Source: Ypsolopha sequella (lineage: Eukaryota > Arthropoda > Insecta > Lepidoptera > Ypsolophidae). From it: a stretch of DNA of 64,000 nucleotides. Of the stretch, positions 54,222 through 64,000 are shown one piece after another; the stretch's first letter is position 1, and the number at the start of each line of letters is the position of its first letter. Below the pieces are notes generated by a model. That model was not told where the DNA came from, searched no databases, and saw only the letters and a program-made list of their open reading frames with translations. Both the position numbers and the translations under genes were made by a program. The stretch covers positions 14,015,221 to 14,079,220 of the forward strand of contig OW203986.1 in the NCBI GenBank assembly GCA_934047225.1. The letters are read 5' to 3'.

Positions 54222-54398
54222 ATGTCTTACAAATATTGTGTCGTGCCAAAGTGCAAGAGTACAAGTAGTAGTACGCCCGACAAACTATTTTTTCATGTTC
54301 CAACAGACAAAAAAGCTAGAAAAAAGTGGTGTAGTGTTATGAAGAGAGATCCTTTATCAAGCAAAAGTACTCATTACTGTTGCGAAGATCATTTCGAC
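54222..54398 (+). CDS. THAP-DDE transposase, exon 1 (THAP zinc finger)
   Basis: The exon encodes residues 1-59, most of a THAP DNA-binding zinc finger. Cysteines 6 and 11 (CVVPKC), tryptophan 36, then cysteine 54 and histidine 57 (CEDHF) give the C2CH pattern. THAP domains in transposases bind the element's own ends. The start ATG (AAAAATGTC) is the first in a region preceded by stops. The exon ends HFD at a strong donor, GAC|GTAAGT (54399), in phase 0, and joins exon 2 at 54777. The intron is 378 bp and AT-rich. Confidence 0.88.
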
Positions 54399-54776
54399 GT
54401 AAGTACCTTTCCTACGTTATACCTTATACTTGACGTATACCTATTTCCTCGTATTATTGAGTAAATGTCACCTATTTTATCGATCAATGGAATCAAAAAC
54501 CTTAAAACTTAATCCTTTTATGTCATATTGTCTCAACCTTAACACAATCGTATGAGGTAATAACAATAAACAATAATCAACGTAGGTATGATATTTGTAG
54601 TCCGGGAGACTACCGCATTTTTATCTACGATAATGAATACCTATCAACAATAGGTAATGATTCGAATTTTAATTTCTTTGCTGTAGGACCTATTTTTTGG
54701 ATCTGCTTTTCTCAGTAAGTAAAGTATTATTTAAAAATAAAATAAAGAATCTTTAATCTGTTTTTACTTTTTACAG

Positions 54777-56228
54777 GTCGAAAATGACATGGAAAATTAT
54801 ATAAGGTACCGATTGATGGGTGGTCAACTAAGACTAAAAAAAGGAGTTCTGCCGCATAAATTTGACTGCCAAAGAAAGGATAACGCCGTTGTAGAACGGA
54901 CTGGATATAAAAAAAGACAGCAGATTGAGTACTTTGAAAGAGTGCTTAATCCGGAAGTTGGTCATGAAAACCTAATAACACAAGAAGAGTTCGTGGCGTG
55001 TGAAACGATTGATTTTAATTCAAATGATACAGAGGCTATAAACCCGCTTGAAGAAGATAATGCGGCAAATCTACACAATGATCCTAAATATAAATCACTC
55101 GCAGTGCAAGTTAATATAAAGCCAAAAGTTCGAAGCAAGGGCATTAATACTGACGCCGGTTTTGACCGGGTTGAAGAGTTTGCTCTTAAAATAAAAACGG
55201 TGAAACCAAAAGAACATCGTCGGGATCATCATCGGGAACCAATGCATGATAGCTTCACATCTTACTCTAATACCTCATCAGTTTCTGCGAGCCTAAGTGG
55301 ATTCAGTGTAAATACTGACGCCTGTGAAATGAAACGACAAGTAGATACTGAGTTATTTAAGGAACACATGCAAAAAGGAACTTTAATGTCTATATCTAGA
55401 GAACCTAAGCTTTTTCTCGGATTACCATCGCAAGTGTATTTCTGTTTAGAATATTTGAGTGAATCTACTGAGAGACCTCTGATGGATGTATTATTGAGCT
55501 TGAAAAAACTGAGATGGCGTGAACCGAATTCCGTGCTTGCTGTTCAATTTGGAGTTTCGGAATCTACAGTCGCCAGACATTTCAAAGAAACAATACCTAA
55601 GGTTGCTCAATGCATGGAGAAACTGATTTTTATTCCTCCTCGCGACGATATTCGCTCAAATCTTCCGATACCTTTTAGGAGGCGTTATTCAACAGTCGTC
55701 AGCATCATAGATTGTTTAGAAATTCAAATCGAGAAACCTAGCTCAGCAGTACATCAGGCGCTGACGTGGTCACAATATAAAAATGCGAATACTATAAAAT
55801 ATCTAATATCGATAACACCTAATGGACTTATAAACTTCATATCCGAAGGTTATGGAGGAAGGACATCGGACGCCCTTATCTTTGAAGACTGCGGTTTTCT
55901 TCAGATGTTATCCCCCGGTGACGTAGTGATGGCTGATAGGGGATTTAAGAATATAGCTCATTTACTTGAACGTCAAGGTTGCAAACTTTTAAGGCCTCCT
56001 AGCGTTGATTCGGGATCAAAACTAAGTAAAGAAGAAGTTTTAGAAACTAAAAGAATAGCGGCCCTTCGAGTACACGTCGAGAGAAGTATAGGGCGTTTAA
56101 GGGAGTTTGAAATGATTGCACCTCATGCATGTGTTGACATTGATTATGTTAGAATATTAGACTATGTTGTGACATCTGCTTGTGGAGTAGTTAATCTTCA
56201 AGAATGCTTATTTAGAAACCAAGTTTAA
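54777..56228 (+). CDS. THAP-DDE transposase, exon 2 (HTH and DDE_Tnp_4 catalytic domain)
   Basis: After the acceptor TTTTTACAG|GTC the frame continues the THAP finger (VENDMENYIRY, then the terminal VLPHKF box) and yields a 542-residue protein with exon 1. About 125-260 is charged and poorly conserved-looking. About 304-333 is a helix-turn-helix of the HTH_Tnp_4 type (VLAVQFGVSESTVARHFKET). About 365-540 is a DDE_Tnp_4 domain: catalytic D near 371 (SIIDCLEIQIEKP), D near 446 (VVMADRGF) and E near 494 (VERSIGRL), plus GYGGRTSDALIFED. All three acidic residues are present and the frame is open. It should catalyse cut-and-paste transposition. An AATAAA follows the stop at once (56231). The gene is likely nuclear and moved by its own ends. 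Confidence 0.9.
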   Translation, partial: VENDMENYIRYRLMGGQLRLKKGVLPHKFDCQRKDNAVVERTGYKKRQQIEYFERVLNPEVGHENLITQEEFVACETIDFNSNDTEAINPLEEDNAANLHNDPKYKSLAVQVNIKPKVRSKGINTDAGFDRVEEFALKIKTVKPKEHRRDHHREPMHDSFTSYSNTSSVSASLSGFSVNTDACEMKRQVDTELFKEHMQKGTLMSISREPKLFLGLPSQVYFCLEYLSESTERPLMDVLLSLKKLRWREPNSVLAVQFGVSESTVARHFKETIPKVAQCMEKLIFIPPRDDIRSNLPIPFRRRYSTVVSIIDCLEIQIEKPSSAVHQALTWSQYKNANTIKYLISITPNGLINFISEGYGGRTSDALIFEDCGFLQMLSPGDVVMADRGFKNIAHLLERQGCKLLRPPSVDSGSKLSKEEVLETKRIAALRVHVERSIGRLREFEMIAPHACVDIDYVRILDYVVTSACGVVNLQECLFRNQV

Positions 56229-56279
56229 AATAAAACAATATTTATATCTTAAGCCATCTGTTTATTTTTATACCTTAAC

Positions 56280-57456
56280 CTAAGTTTTGACCAATTTAGG
56301 AAAGACTGAGTGTTTCCAAAAACTTGTTGACTTTTCCAAAAGATCTTTGCAGTAAATTTCATCAAAATCTTCTTCAAAGATTTCTACTTCTTTGTTAGCT
56401 TCAAAATTCTTATCAGCAACACAAAAAAGCCCTTTAGTTTTGTTGCAAAAAAACATTTGCAGCTGGATTTGACCTTTTGATTTGTTTGTGAGACGATTAT
56501 TTTTAATAAAGCTTTCTTTGCCTTGTGTGGTCATGGGACATTTTATTTCTATGACATATTCTTGTGTTAAGCCATCAGGAGATGCACCTAAAATAGGCCA
56601 ATCACTTTTCAAAAACAGCCCACCATTTTCGATTACAAATTTTCTCAATTTTGCTACTTTTGCCCTAACATCAGGTTCCAGTACTTTGCCTCTTCGCATT
56701 GCAGGAGTTTCTGGTATGGTTGCACCGAATATTTGCTCAACTAATGAACCATCAGGGGTTTTGCAATGGGCGGCGTCGTGTATTTTTGACGCGGTTATTC
56801 TGCAATATCGCATCTCATGCCATAAAGGAGACTGAGCTTGAGATAGAGTTTCTTGTTCTATTTTTGAACACTTTTCTGGTGTTTGTTTTGTTGTACAATA
56901 ATCGATGAAGCCTTGTGCACTGTTCGTGTCGTTACCTTCTTTTTTATAATCATTTATCAAGTTATGCAATGATAATTTCGTAAGTTCATTCTGTGTAACG
57001 TAACTTGTTAACTGAATCCTAATAGAATTTAACTGTATATTGTGCACCAGTTTGTTAAAAAATTGTTCACTTCTTACATTAGCGTTATCGTCAATATCTC
57101 CAGCGCTGGAACCGATATCTTTGGCTTTTATAAATTTCAAGGTTGTGCCCACTGTGGCCAGTTTTGGTTTGGCCCAATAACATTTTTTTTCAGTTGGAGA
57201 AGGCTCTTCACTGCGTCTGTGTATCCACATAAGAAATGCTACACTATGTTTGCAACCTCCTTTTTGTGCAGCACAATCATGACAAGTAACATCAATAATA
57301 GTTTTATCATTTTCTTCACATTTGAGAGTGCAGCTATAACCTTTAGTTTTTACTTTATGCTCCGGTGTTATTCTTGCCTTTACTGTGCACACATTTCCAT
57401 TTCTTTGGACTTGGACATACCCTACGGCATCGTCGCCATATGACTCTCGTACAGAC
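56280..57456 (-). CDS. SWIM-YqaJ nuclease, exon 2
   Basis: With exon 1 it gives a 438-residue protein. Residues 47-63 read RSVRESYGDDAVGYVQV, a block typical of this family. About 88-122 is a SWIM-type zinc finger (CTLKC then CHDCAAQKGGCKH). About 250-435 is a YqaJ/lambda-exonuclease-like PD-(D/E)XK domain: RITASKIHDA, LGASPDGL with D near 341, VIEIKCP with E near 350 and K near 352, then GQIQLQMF. All expected catalytic residues are present. The role is inferred: processing of DNA ends during transposition or repair. The stop at 56280 lies 51 bp from the transposase stop, and a minus-strand AATAAA sits at about 56262, so the two transcripts converge. Confidence 0.88.
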
Positions 57457-57865
57457 CTGTAATAATCATACAGCATTAAATACCTACATCACATTACCTG
57501 ATGCGGTTGCACCATTTAAGTGCATCGAAACAAAAAACATGGTAGGTATCCGCTAATGTTAGTTAATCTACGGCGCGCTCCCGGTCTATAATGTTTAGGT
57601 GAACTTGAAACCGGCACTTACTAAATCGCAATGAATCATGCCTGCAGTTGCCTGCTTACAAAAACATCAACTCGAACTCCGTAGGAAGAAATAATGTAGG
57701 TACTTGACTTGACTAACGTTTTTATGATGGAGTGTGTTATGCTGTCCATGTACCTTTTTACCCAGGTTATTTTATTATTTTCACATTACCTACCGCAACA
57801 GCCATGGGAAAAAGTACCTAGGCCTAAACTCACTAACTAACACATTAAATTTGGTAGGTACTTAC

Positions 57866-58005
57866 CGTTGAAGCTTCCAACCTCGGATTTCAGCGCTGGT
57901 ATACTTCACATGATTGTTTAAGTATTCAAAAACCATGAAAGAATCCACTTTAGGTAGATTATCTGACTGTCCTTTTTCGAATCCATCTTCCAATTTGTTG
58001 CTCAT
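57866..58005 (-). CDS. SWIM-YqaJ nuclease, exon 1
   Basis: The exon starts at ATG 58005 (MSNKLEDGFEKGQSDNLP) and runs 140 nt to the donor CAACG|GTAAGT (GT at 57865-57864). The split arginine codon CG|G joins exon 2 at 57456 after the acceptor ATTATTACAG. The exon encodes the N-terminal part, VFEYLNNHVKYTSAEIRGW, which is also usual in this family just before the SYGDDAVGYV block. The upstream open frame reading on to 58203 has an earlier ATG, but that start lies in GC-rich leader sequence and gives an unlikely protein. Confidence 0.75.
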
Positions 58006-58604
58006 TATTACAGAACACCGAAACAATAAACCGATAATGCATAAAACTCGAAAAAAAACCGAGTGTTCGCTACTAATCACGAATGTGCGTACTGGACGAC
58101 TGCGATCGCGCGGGGTCTGTGTGTGATGACGACATCGGTATCCACGGGCGGGAGGCGCGCGTTTTAAAATCAAGCCCGATAAAATATTAAATAACTTTGC
58201 CATTTATGGACGGATTTCAAAAAATCAAAAAGTAGTGTACTCAGAAAATCATAACACATGCAATGTAATAGTCAAAATTGGATTCTCCCGTTATGTGACT
58301 TATCCTCATTGTTTGGACAAGATCACGACTACCAAGCGTGGATCCTGGGGTCATGGGGGTCATGACCCCCCCTGGGCATAGGTCACCTCTTTTTTATCAT
58401 ACAGTCACAGAATTAATAAGCCATTAAAGTTTAAACATAGAAAATAGTTTTCATATTAGGACCCGGGCCTGCAGGGTCTAGAGTAGCACCAGCCGTTCTG
58501 GAGATAAGCCGAAATTAATATTTTATTATTATACGTTTGTTGGACCCTGTGACCCCCTCCTTGCTCGGAGGCTGGACCCACCCTTGATGACTAGTTGTTT
58601 ATTA

Positions 58605-58747
58605 AATTTCAAACTCATGCTTTATAAACCTCACTAATACTTAACTATTGGCGTCAACTGCCACATATCACATTCAATTTTTAACTTCTAAACAAGAAAT
58701 ACAAAGTTAAGTTATGCATTTTGCGCTAAGCGACTGACGTTTAACCT
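58605..58747 (-). repeat. Right terminal inverted repeat of the ISL2EU-like transposon
   Basis: Reads inward on the minus strand as AGGTTAAACGTCAGTCGCTT and matches the left end over about 140 bp with gaps. The relic at 5731-5876 is related to this end. Confidence 0.8.
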
Positions 58748-58751
58748 TAAG

Positions 58752-59167
58752 ATATACATTTAATAGAGGAAAATAAAGTTTATTAGTGTCGAGAACAGTT
58801 GCGTTTACTCAACCGTTTACCCAAATAATATAAACAATAACGTAAAAATGAGTAATGAATAATTATTTTTATGAGATCATATATCTACACCAAAAAAAAA
58901 AACAAGGTCCCTGAAAAATTTAAATCAGGGAGAGTAGGAATTTAAACAAAAGCAACCTTTTACCCATTTTTCCATCGTATCAAGGGCGGGTATTTTCGTT
59001 CATAAGAACAGATAAATACCGTGTAACATCTACGTGCCTATAATCGGCATGTTACAAAAGTTTCAAAGTGTTAAAGTGGTTTTAATTTTATAGGTAATAA
59101 AAAATATCTCAGAATAAAATTCATCCGTATTTATCGTACTTGTGTTTATGAAGCAATAATATAAAAT
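58752..59167. other. AT-rich intergenic DNA
   Basis: No gene or repeat was recognised. Confidence 0.4.
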
Positions 59168-59395
59168 ACCGTCACGACATCAATCCCTCAGCTGTTTCCG
59201 AGTATGGACTGTGAAATGCAAGTCATAGTCCACACTCGTACACCCCGTTCCACGGGCAATTAGTACGTCCCAGCATGATGGGTGGTGAGCTCTATCGTTT
59301 TACTTCGGGTACAAATATGAATTCCGAAGCACGCAGATCGAACACAAATATGTGCCGGGATTTCAACCAGCGACCTCCGGTTTATTAGTCCAGAG
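59168..59395 (-). repeat. SINE-like repeat, family B, copy 3 (target of a MITE)
   Basis: Starts CGTCACGACATCAATCCC and includes GTGGTGAGCTCTATCG. At 59353-59380 it shows GCCGGGATTTCAACCAGCGA, a reversed tRNA B-box. The hAT-like MITE at 59396 is inserted in it, and the SINE seems to resume at 59666 (GTACAGACATTCGAACCAGT). Confidence 0.6.
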
Positions 59396-59657
59396 CAGTG
59401 GCGTGCACAGAACTTTTTTCCGGAAAAGCAATCAGAAGGTCCAGTACGACAATAAAAAAAATATGAAAATTGTTTAATAACACTTTGAAAAAGAAAAGTT
59501 TGTATGGTGCCAGGGTAGGCACTGCCTTTCATAGAGTGAACATTTTCATACAAACTTTTTTTTTTCAAAGTGTTCTTTAAATTTTTTTATATTTTTTTTA
59601 TTGTCGTACTTGACCTTCTGACTGCTTTTCCGGAAAAAAGTTCTGTGCACGCCACTG
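59396..59657. mobile_element. Palindromic hAT-like MITE, copy 2, with 8-bp target duplication
   Basis: 262 bp starting CAGTGGCGTGCACAGAACTT and ending in its exact complement. The outer 35 bases are perfectly inverted and the rest of the two halves pair with few mismatches. The 8-bp direct repeat GTCCAGAG flanks it (59388-59395 and 59658-59665). CAGTG ends and an 8-bp duplication are hallmarks of hAT transposons. No coding capacity. Confidence 0.9.
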
Positions 59658-59665
59658 GTCCAGAG

Positions 59666-60842
59666 TACAGACATTCGAACCAGTAAACCACAGAGACGGT
59701 CTTCTTTTGAATGATACATTAAAAAAGGACCTTCTATTATAAAATAAATAAATATACAGGTTGTTAATATGAAGTTGCAGAAGCCGAAAACTGGCGATGG
59801 TACTCGTCTATACGAACAACTTTTACTATGGAGCCAACCCTTGAATCGCAAAAATAAAATCAGCTGTTCAATAGAAAAGTTACATAGCTACTCGACCAAA
59901 ATGTATGAAATAACTGATATTTTGTTCGATTTCTCATTTTTTTTCCAGTTTCCGGCTTCCGTCACTTCACCTTAACACTCTGTATATGTCTTCTGAAATT
60001 ACCGCTGCGGACTTCATTTATCCTCCCACGCTTTTATCCTCTATTGTTTTTGCGACTTCATCAGTAACAACAATAAGACTGGAAAACATGACAACCCACA
60101 AAATATACCTCAAATTACTTTTTTGTTTTTACACTGAGAAAACAAAATCAATGTATAACAATTTCTCTTTGTTTTGTCTGTCTCTTCTGTCTATCTCCTT
60201 TGTTTTTTTTACAGCCTCTTGAAATAATAATAAGAAAGCCTCGCATTTAATTTACTTGTCAAATGTACGGAAAACCTTTTAAAGGGCATATTTAATCGAC
60301 AGGTTTCCTTGTTCGGAATGAGAAAATGAAAAAAAGCGTTGCCGCCGCTTTAACGAGCCTTTTTGAAGCTACCTACTGTGTGTGTACCACTGTAGCTTTT
60401 GCATGGAACGAAGAAGCTCCAAATATAAGTAAATGTAGTATCATGTCTTAAGAGACCCCTTTACGCCTGGATTTTTCTCAAGATTTATAGTAAAGGTAAA
60501 AACTGAATGTAAAGTCAATAGCTTGTTTTCCTCATATTTTTTTTTCATAAGTTTTATATAGCGACGTCTAACTAATACAGCAAAATTTCATGAAATACCA
60601 TCTTGATAGCTGTCAGAATATCGTGAATATTGCCTCGATTTTACGCAAAGTCTAGCAAGTTGTATAATTTTTTGTCTATACTGGAAATAAAAAAGAGATA
60701 AATACAGACGTCGTTCATGTAAAGAAGACTAAGTTTATACACTTTTCTATAAATAAACAGTTATCGTTTTATGAAAAACAGTTTTCACCTGAAACCATTT
60801 CACAAAATCTGTGCTTTTTGAATATCTCCCCATCTTACGGAA
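59666..60842. other. AT-rich intergenic DNA
   Basis: Only short, domain-free ORFs are present. Confidence 0.4.
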
Positions 60843-60920
60843 GCAGCGCTAGCTCAGTTGGTAGAATGCCGGCCTCTCAATATTAAGATCCGCGTTCGAA
60901 ATCTGCTGGTCGAACATGAA
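60843..60920 (+). repeat. tRNA-like SINE head
   Basis: GCGCTAGCTCAGTTGGTAGA gives a good A-box and CGCGTTCGAAATCTGC a B-box. The acceptor ends do not pair and there is no CCA-proximal match, so a functional tRNA is unlikely. Its tail does not match SINE families A or B. Confidence 0.5.
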
Positions 60921-62082
60921 CCAATGAATTTTAGGGAAATATTTTCGCGAAGTATAAATAGTCCAGCGCATATTCCGACCGGTCTTCCTGAAGAAGATTA
61001 GACGATAAAGGAATGAATTACTGTATAGTAATCGTTCCTTATGGTGAGGACCGAGATTCTCGTTACCTTGTTAAATGCATCGATCATAACATGTTGTAAA
61101 CTTATTAAAATCACAGTTCCTACAACCTGTTATGGCTTCGAAGGTCTAGGTCTCAGAGTACCATCTAGAGGCGCATGTGCATTGTGATCGTAACAAAAGA
61201 TGCACTGACACTTCCACAATATGCACGACGTGTTCAATATTAATTAATATTCATATCATACGACGACGTACATATAGCAATCTGACTTGAAATTGCATAC
61301 AATATGCCTCTCTCTATGGACGTGTAGCATCATTTGCTTGAAGGCTACAATGGGTCGTTTGCTACACGGAAAAATGTGCAATACTTTATTTTATACGAAG
61401 ATCATAATGTATAATTTTATGAAGTATGTACTTAGTATAAAATAAAAGAGCATAATAAATACTCTTCTAGTTCATTGGAAAGGCAACTTTGAAATAAATA
61501 CACCATAAACACACACATGATAATGGATTGGATATGCTTAATAATTGTGATGGAATGTCATCGGATCCTAAACAAGTAGTACAAATTTTTTTACGTGTTT
61601 TATATTATTTTTTACTTTTTGATATTTCTTTCTACTGACAGAATAATGTACACAAATATCAGTTACAGACATTGACATACGAACCATGGACCTCGGATCT
61701 AGAAAAGATTTACGAAAAGATTGTCCTTAGTGAAGTGTCAAAATATTAAGAAACAAAACATTTTAATTTGAATCGTATGTCATTGCTGCATGGCTCAATT
61801 TTCATTGACGTGCGATTGACACGCTTTTTTAGTTTTCAATGGTTTTGTTTTGACACTCTTTTGGTTCGGACACTTTTGAGCGCAGATCCGATGTCTATTT
61901 GTTAGTACGTCACTGGTTACAGATGTTTTATTCCACGAAGTCTGCCTAGCTTAGCTCGGGAGTGCTTACAAAACGCGCAACACACCCAAAACGTGCGTAG
62001 GCACGTCACTACTACAACCATTACCAAGTGGACTTTGTTGGATGCAACACCTGTAATTATTTTGTTCAGTTATTTAAGATAC
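60921..62082. other. AT-rich intergenic DNA
   Basis: No gene or repeat structure was recognised. Confidence 0.4.
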
Positions 62083-62165
62083 TTAACTCAAGAACTACCA
62101 ATGTAAAACTCAAGAACTACCAATGTAAAACTCAAAAACTGTCAATGTAAAACTCAGTAATTGAA
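62083..62165. repeat. Short tandem repeat, about 22-bp unit
   Basis: Three to four units of AACTCAAGAACTACCAATGT plus AA, the later ones diverged (AAAACTGTCAATGTAAAACT). Confidence 0.85.
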
Positions 62166-62528
62166 ATCAAAATAAAAAGATGATTTTTAATATTCGTTTA
62201 TTTCATCCAGAGCTGTACAAGTTCAGCGAATGCGTGCTCCAATTCAAGTAGGTAAGTACTCGACGGTTACACTCTTCAAATTGGGTCTACCTGAAGAGTT
62301 CATAATGCCCACTTTCAGGTCAGGTAACTGCCCACTTACACTCTAGATGACTCTGAAGGCCATATTCGTACATTAGGCTAATGGGCCATAAAGAAGAATA
62401 AAAAAACTGTAGCGTCCGCGGCGTCATCATCTATGTGGTCATCTTGGCCTATTTGAACTACATACTTGTACTGATTCGTTCAAATGGATCATTATTCGGT
62501 TTATGAAGCAAAGCGAATTTTTGGTTGA

Positions 62529-62620
62529 ATCACAAGGTGCGAGGCGCGTGACACGGTGTTTTTGCGATTGAACTAGTTGTCTAAGTCGCGTCGCGCGTAT
62601 TAAAACGGGCGCATGTTTTG
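62529..62620. repeat. Fragment related to foldback MITE family M2
   Basis: GAATCACAAGGTGCGAGGCG, GTGACACGGTGTTTTTGCGA and GTCGCGCGTATTAAAACGGG resemble, in reverse orientation, the inner part of 34773-34948. Confidence 0.5.
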
Positions 62621-64000
62621 GTATTTAAGAGGATGGCATACCCTAGCAACTTTTTTTATCACCCGTCCAGCACAATAAATCTGATGGCAAAGACCATATT
62701 TGCTTTTCATAGAGGCGATTATATGTTGGCTCTTTGGCCTCTTGTTCTTGGACGCGTAATACTAGTGATCACGCAGCGAAACAACAAATTGATGTGTTTT
62801 TAGCTCATACTGAAATATTTTGTGGGGAAAAAAATATTGGATTTAGGTAACATCCCTACATATTTCTAATGCCTATTTAAAAAAAAAAAAACGCGTTTTT
62901 GAAACGAACGATTGAAAACCAAAAAAAGAGGGTGGAAAACATTTTTTTTCTGACAAAAGTATAAATCTTAAAACATTATTTATAGGTGGAATCCTTAGAT
63001 AAAAAATCGATAAATCAAATATATTTTCTTCAATATGAGGAGAGACCTAGTTACTTCCAATGAACCCTTGAAAACCTGGTGTTGTTGATGTTCTAGCGTC
63101 AGGTGTCCACTTAAGGGTGCATATAAAGTCAGATTGAGCACTTTAGAATTTAAATTAGCAATTTAGAGGTAAGTTCGTAATTTTTTTCTACCAAGTAAAC
63201 TTAAAACTTTTGCGTTTTTGCAAAGACCTGCTTATTGGAAATATAGTCAGTGGACATTTATTAACAACTCTTTTAGGAAACACAGGTCCTAATTTCCCTA
63301 CAATATTAATTTTTATTCAAATTCTACTTTTAATTTTAGATAGTAATCTATATTACTTTTACTAAACCGATTGACCAAGTTAGGCATTATGAAAATGGTA
63401 ATTTTAAGTTGTGCATTATACATTATACAGACATTATCCAGTTATTGTATATTTCAGTTATTTAATTATTTTACACAAATGACATATATGGCTTACGTTG
63501 TAATTCTAAAACATGTTGAATACCCATTCAGTAGTGACTTCAAAAATTCTAATTTTCCTTTCTTTCATCAGCGTGTTATTGTTTCTCGGCAGTTTGCTAA
63601 TGAATGACAATATCATAATGCACTCGAGTGTGAAAACAAAAAGTTTTCAAGAAAATTAAACTTGAATAAACAGGCATCGCTTGAGCTTATTAAGTTTCGT
63701 GTTAATCAACCTCTACGTTTATAAACTACCTAAGGTTTTTCTCATATGACCCATCAACTTGAGTGCCATTTTATTTATATACTTGTAGGAAAAGGGCAGC
63801 AAGCAAATGGCAAGGATAAAGTTATATTCATATTATTTCAAACAAATTAGTACCCAAGGAATCCTACTGTGGGGACTAGAGAACGCCAATGTTAGTACCT
63901 ACTACTATCAACTATATGTTTACTGAATATTTCTTTGTTTTTGTTCTGTAAATAAATAAATTTGAATTTGAATTTTAGATTTTTACGTATTACCGGTAAT
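62621..64000. other. AT-rich intergenic DNA to window end
   Basis: No gene can be supported. Short ORFs at 62618-62803 and 63371-63607 show no recognisable domain. Confidence 0.4.

Larger units (their letters stand above)
53756..58747. mobile_element. ISL2EU-like DNA transposon, apparently autonomous
   Basis: A 5-kb unit. The left end AGGTTAAACGTCAGTAGCTT and the reverse complement of the right end AGGTTAAACGTCAGTCGCTT match, and similarity continues inward for about 150 bp (AACTTAACTTTGT, TTGACGCCAATA and TATTAGTGAGGTTT are shared). Each end sits in TTAA, giving either a TTAA or a TA target-site duplication. Two genes lie inside, tail to tail: a THAP-DDE transposase (54222-56228, plus) and a SWIM-YqaJ nuclease (58005-56280, minus). 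Such pairing of a Harbinger-like transposase with a YqaJ exonuclease is what I know from ISL2EU elements. Both genes are intact, so this may be a recently active copy. Confidence 0.85.

Noticed and set aside
58006..58203. Upstream ATG for the YqaJ gene
   Set aside because: The extra N-terminus comes from GC-rich leader sequence and does not resemble the family. The ATG at 58005 directly precedes the recognisable part.

Overview
The window is a gene-poor, AT-rich piece of an arthropod nuclear genome, most likely a moth or butterfly. I see GT-AG introns, AATAAA poly(A) signals, BEL/Pao LTR retrotransposons, several non-LTR elements, tRNA-derived SINEs, foldback MITEs and a Helitron-like end of the type common in Lepidoptera. 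There is no bacterial-type gene and no convincing single-copy host gene. The one weak host candidate is a possible first exon near 4.8 kb. Almost everything that can be identified is a transposable element.

Layout. 1-11.2 kb: AT-rich DNA with SINEs, a MITE, a Penelope-like relic, and at 5.73-5.88 kb a relic end of the DNA transposon that lies intact at 53.8-58.7 kb. 11.5-28.6 kb: a nest of four retroelements. A BEL/Pao element (BEL-1, about 7.4 kb once its insertions are subtracted, 585-bp LTRs) carries a 5'-truncated LINE in its 5' LTR. A second LINE splits its 3' LTR, and that LINE is itself split by a younger BEL/Pao element (BEL-2, 6,148 bp, 465-bp LTRs with one visible difference, TSD ATACT). 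28.6-33.4 kb: a scrambled mosaic of BEL-1-family pieces in both orientations, including an 83-bp perfect inverted repeat, an LTR with pol on one side and leader on the other, and a head-to-head pol/gag junction. 33.4-50.2 kb: MITEs, SINEs, minisatellites, a 268-bp tandem duplication, a LINE 3' end, a broken YqaJ nuclease and a Helitron-like element. 50.28-52.63 kb: a TIR element with a degenerate ORF and many copies of a TATTACCGACCC subterminal motif. 53.75-58.75 kb: an apparently intact autonomous DNA transposon. 58.75-64 kb: AT-rich DNA with SINE and MITE copies.

The most interesting unit is the 5-kb transposon at 53.75-58.75 kb. Long terminal inverted repeats enclose two tail-to-tail genes. 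One encodes a THAP zinc finger joined to a DDE_Tnp_4 (Harbinger-like) transposase, split by one intron. The other encodes a SWIM zinc finger plus a YqaJ/lambda-exonuclease-type PD-(D/E)XK nuclease, also with one intron. Both reading frames are open and keep their catalytic residues. The arrangement matches what I know as ISL2EU-type transposons, in which a cut-and-paste transposase travels with a recombination-type exonuclease. The second YqaJ relic at 45.8 kb and the relic end at 5.7 kb suggest such elements have been active here repeatedly.

All assignments come from reading the sequence and recognising motifs. No database search or alignment program was run, so percent identities are not given unless the bases were compared by eye.
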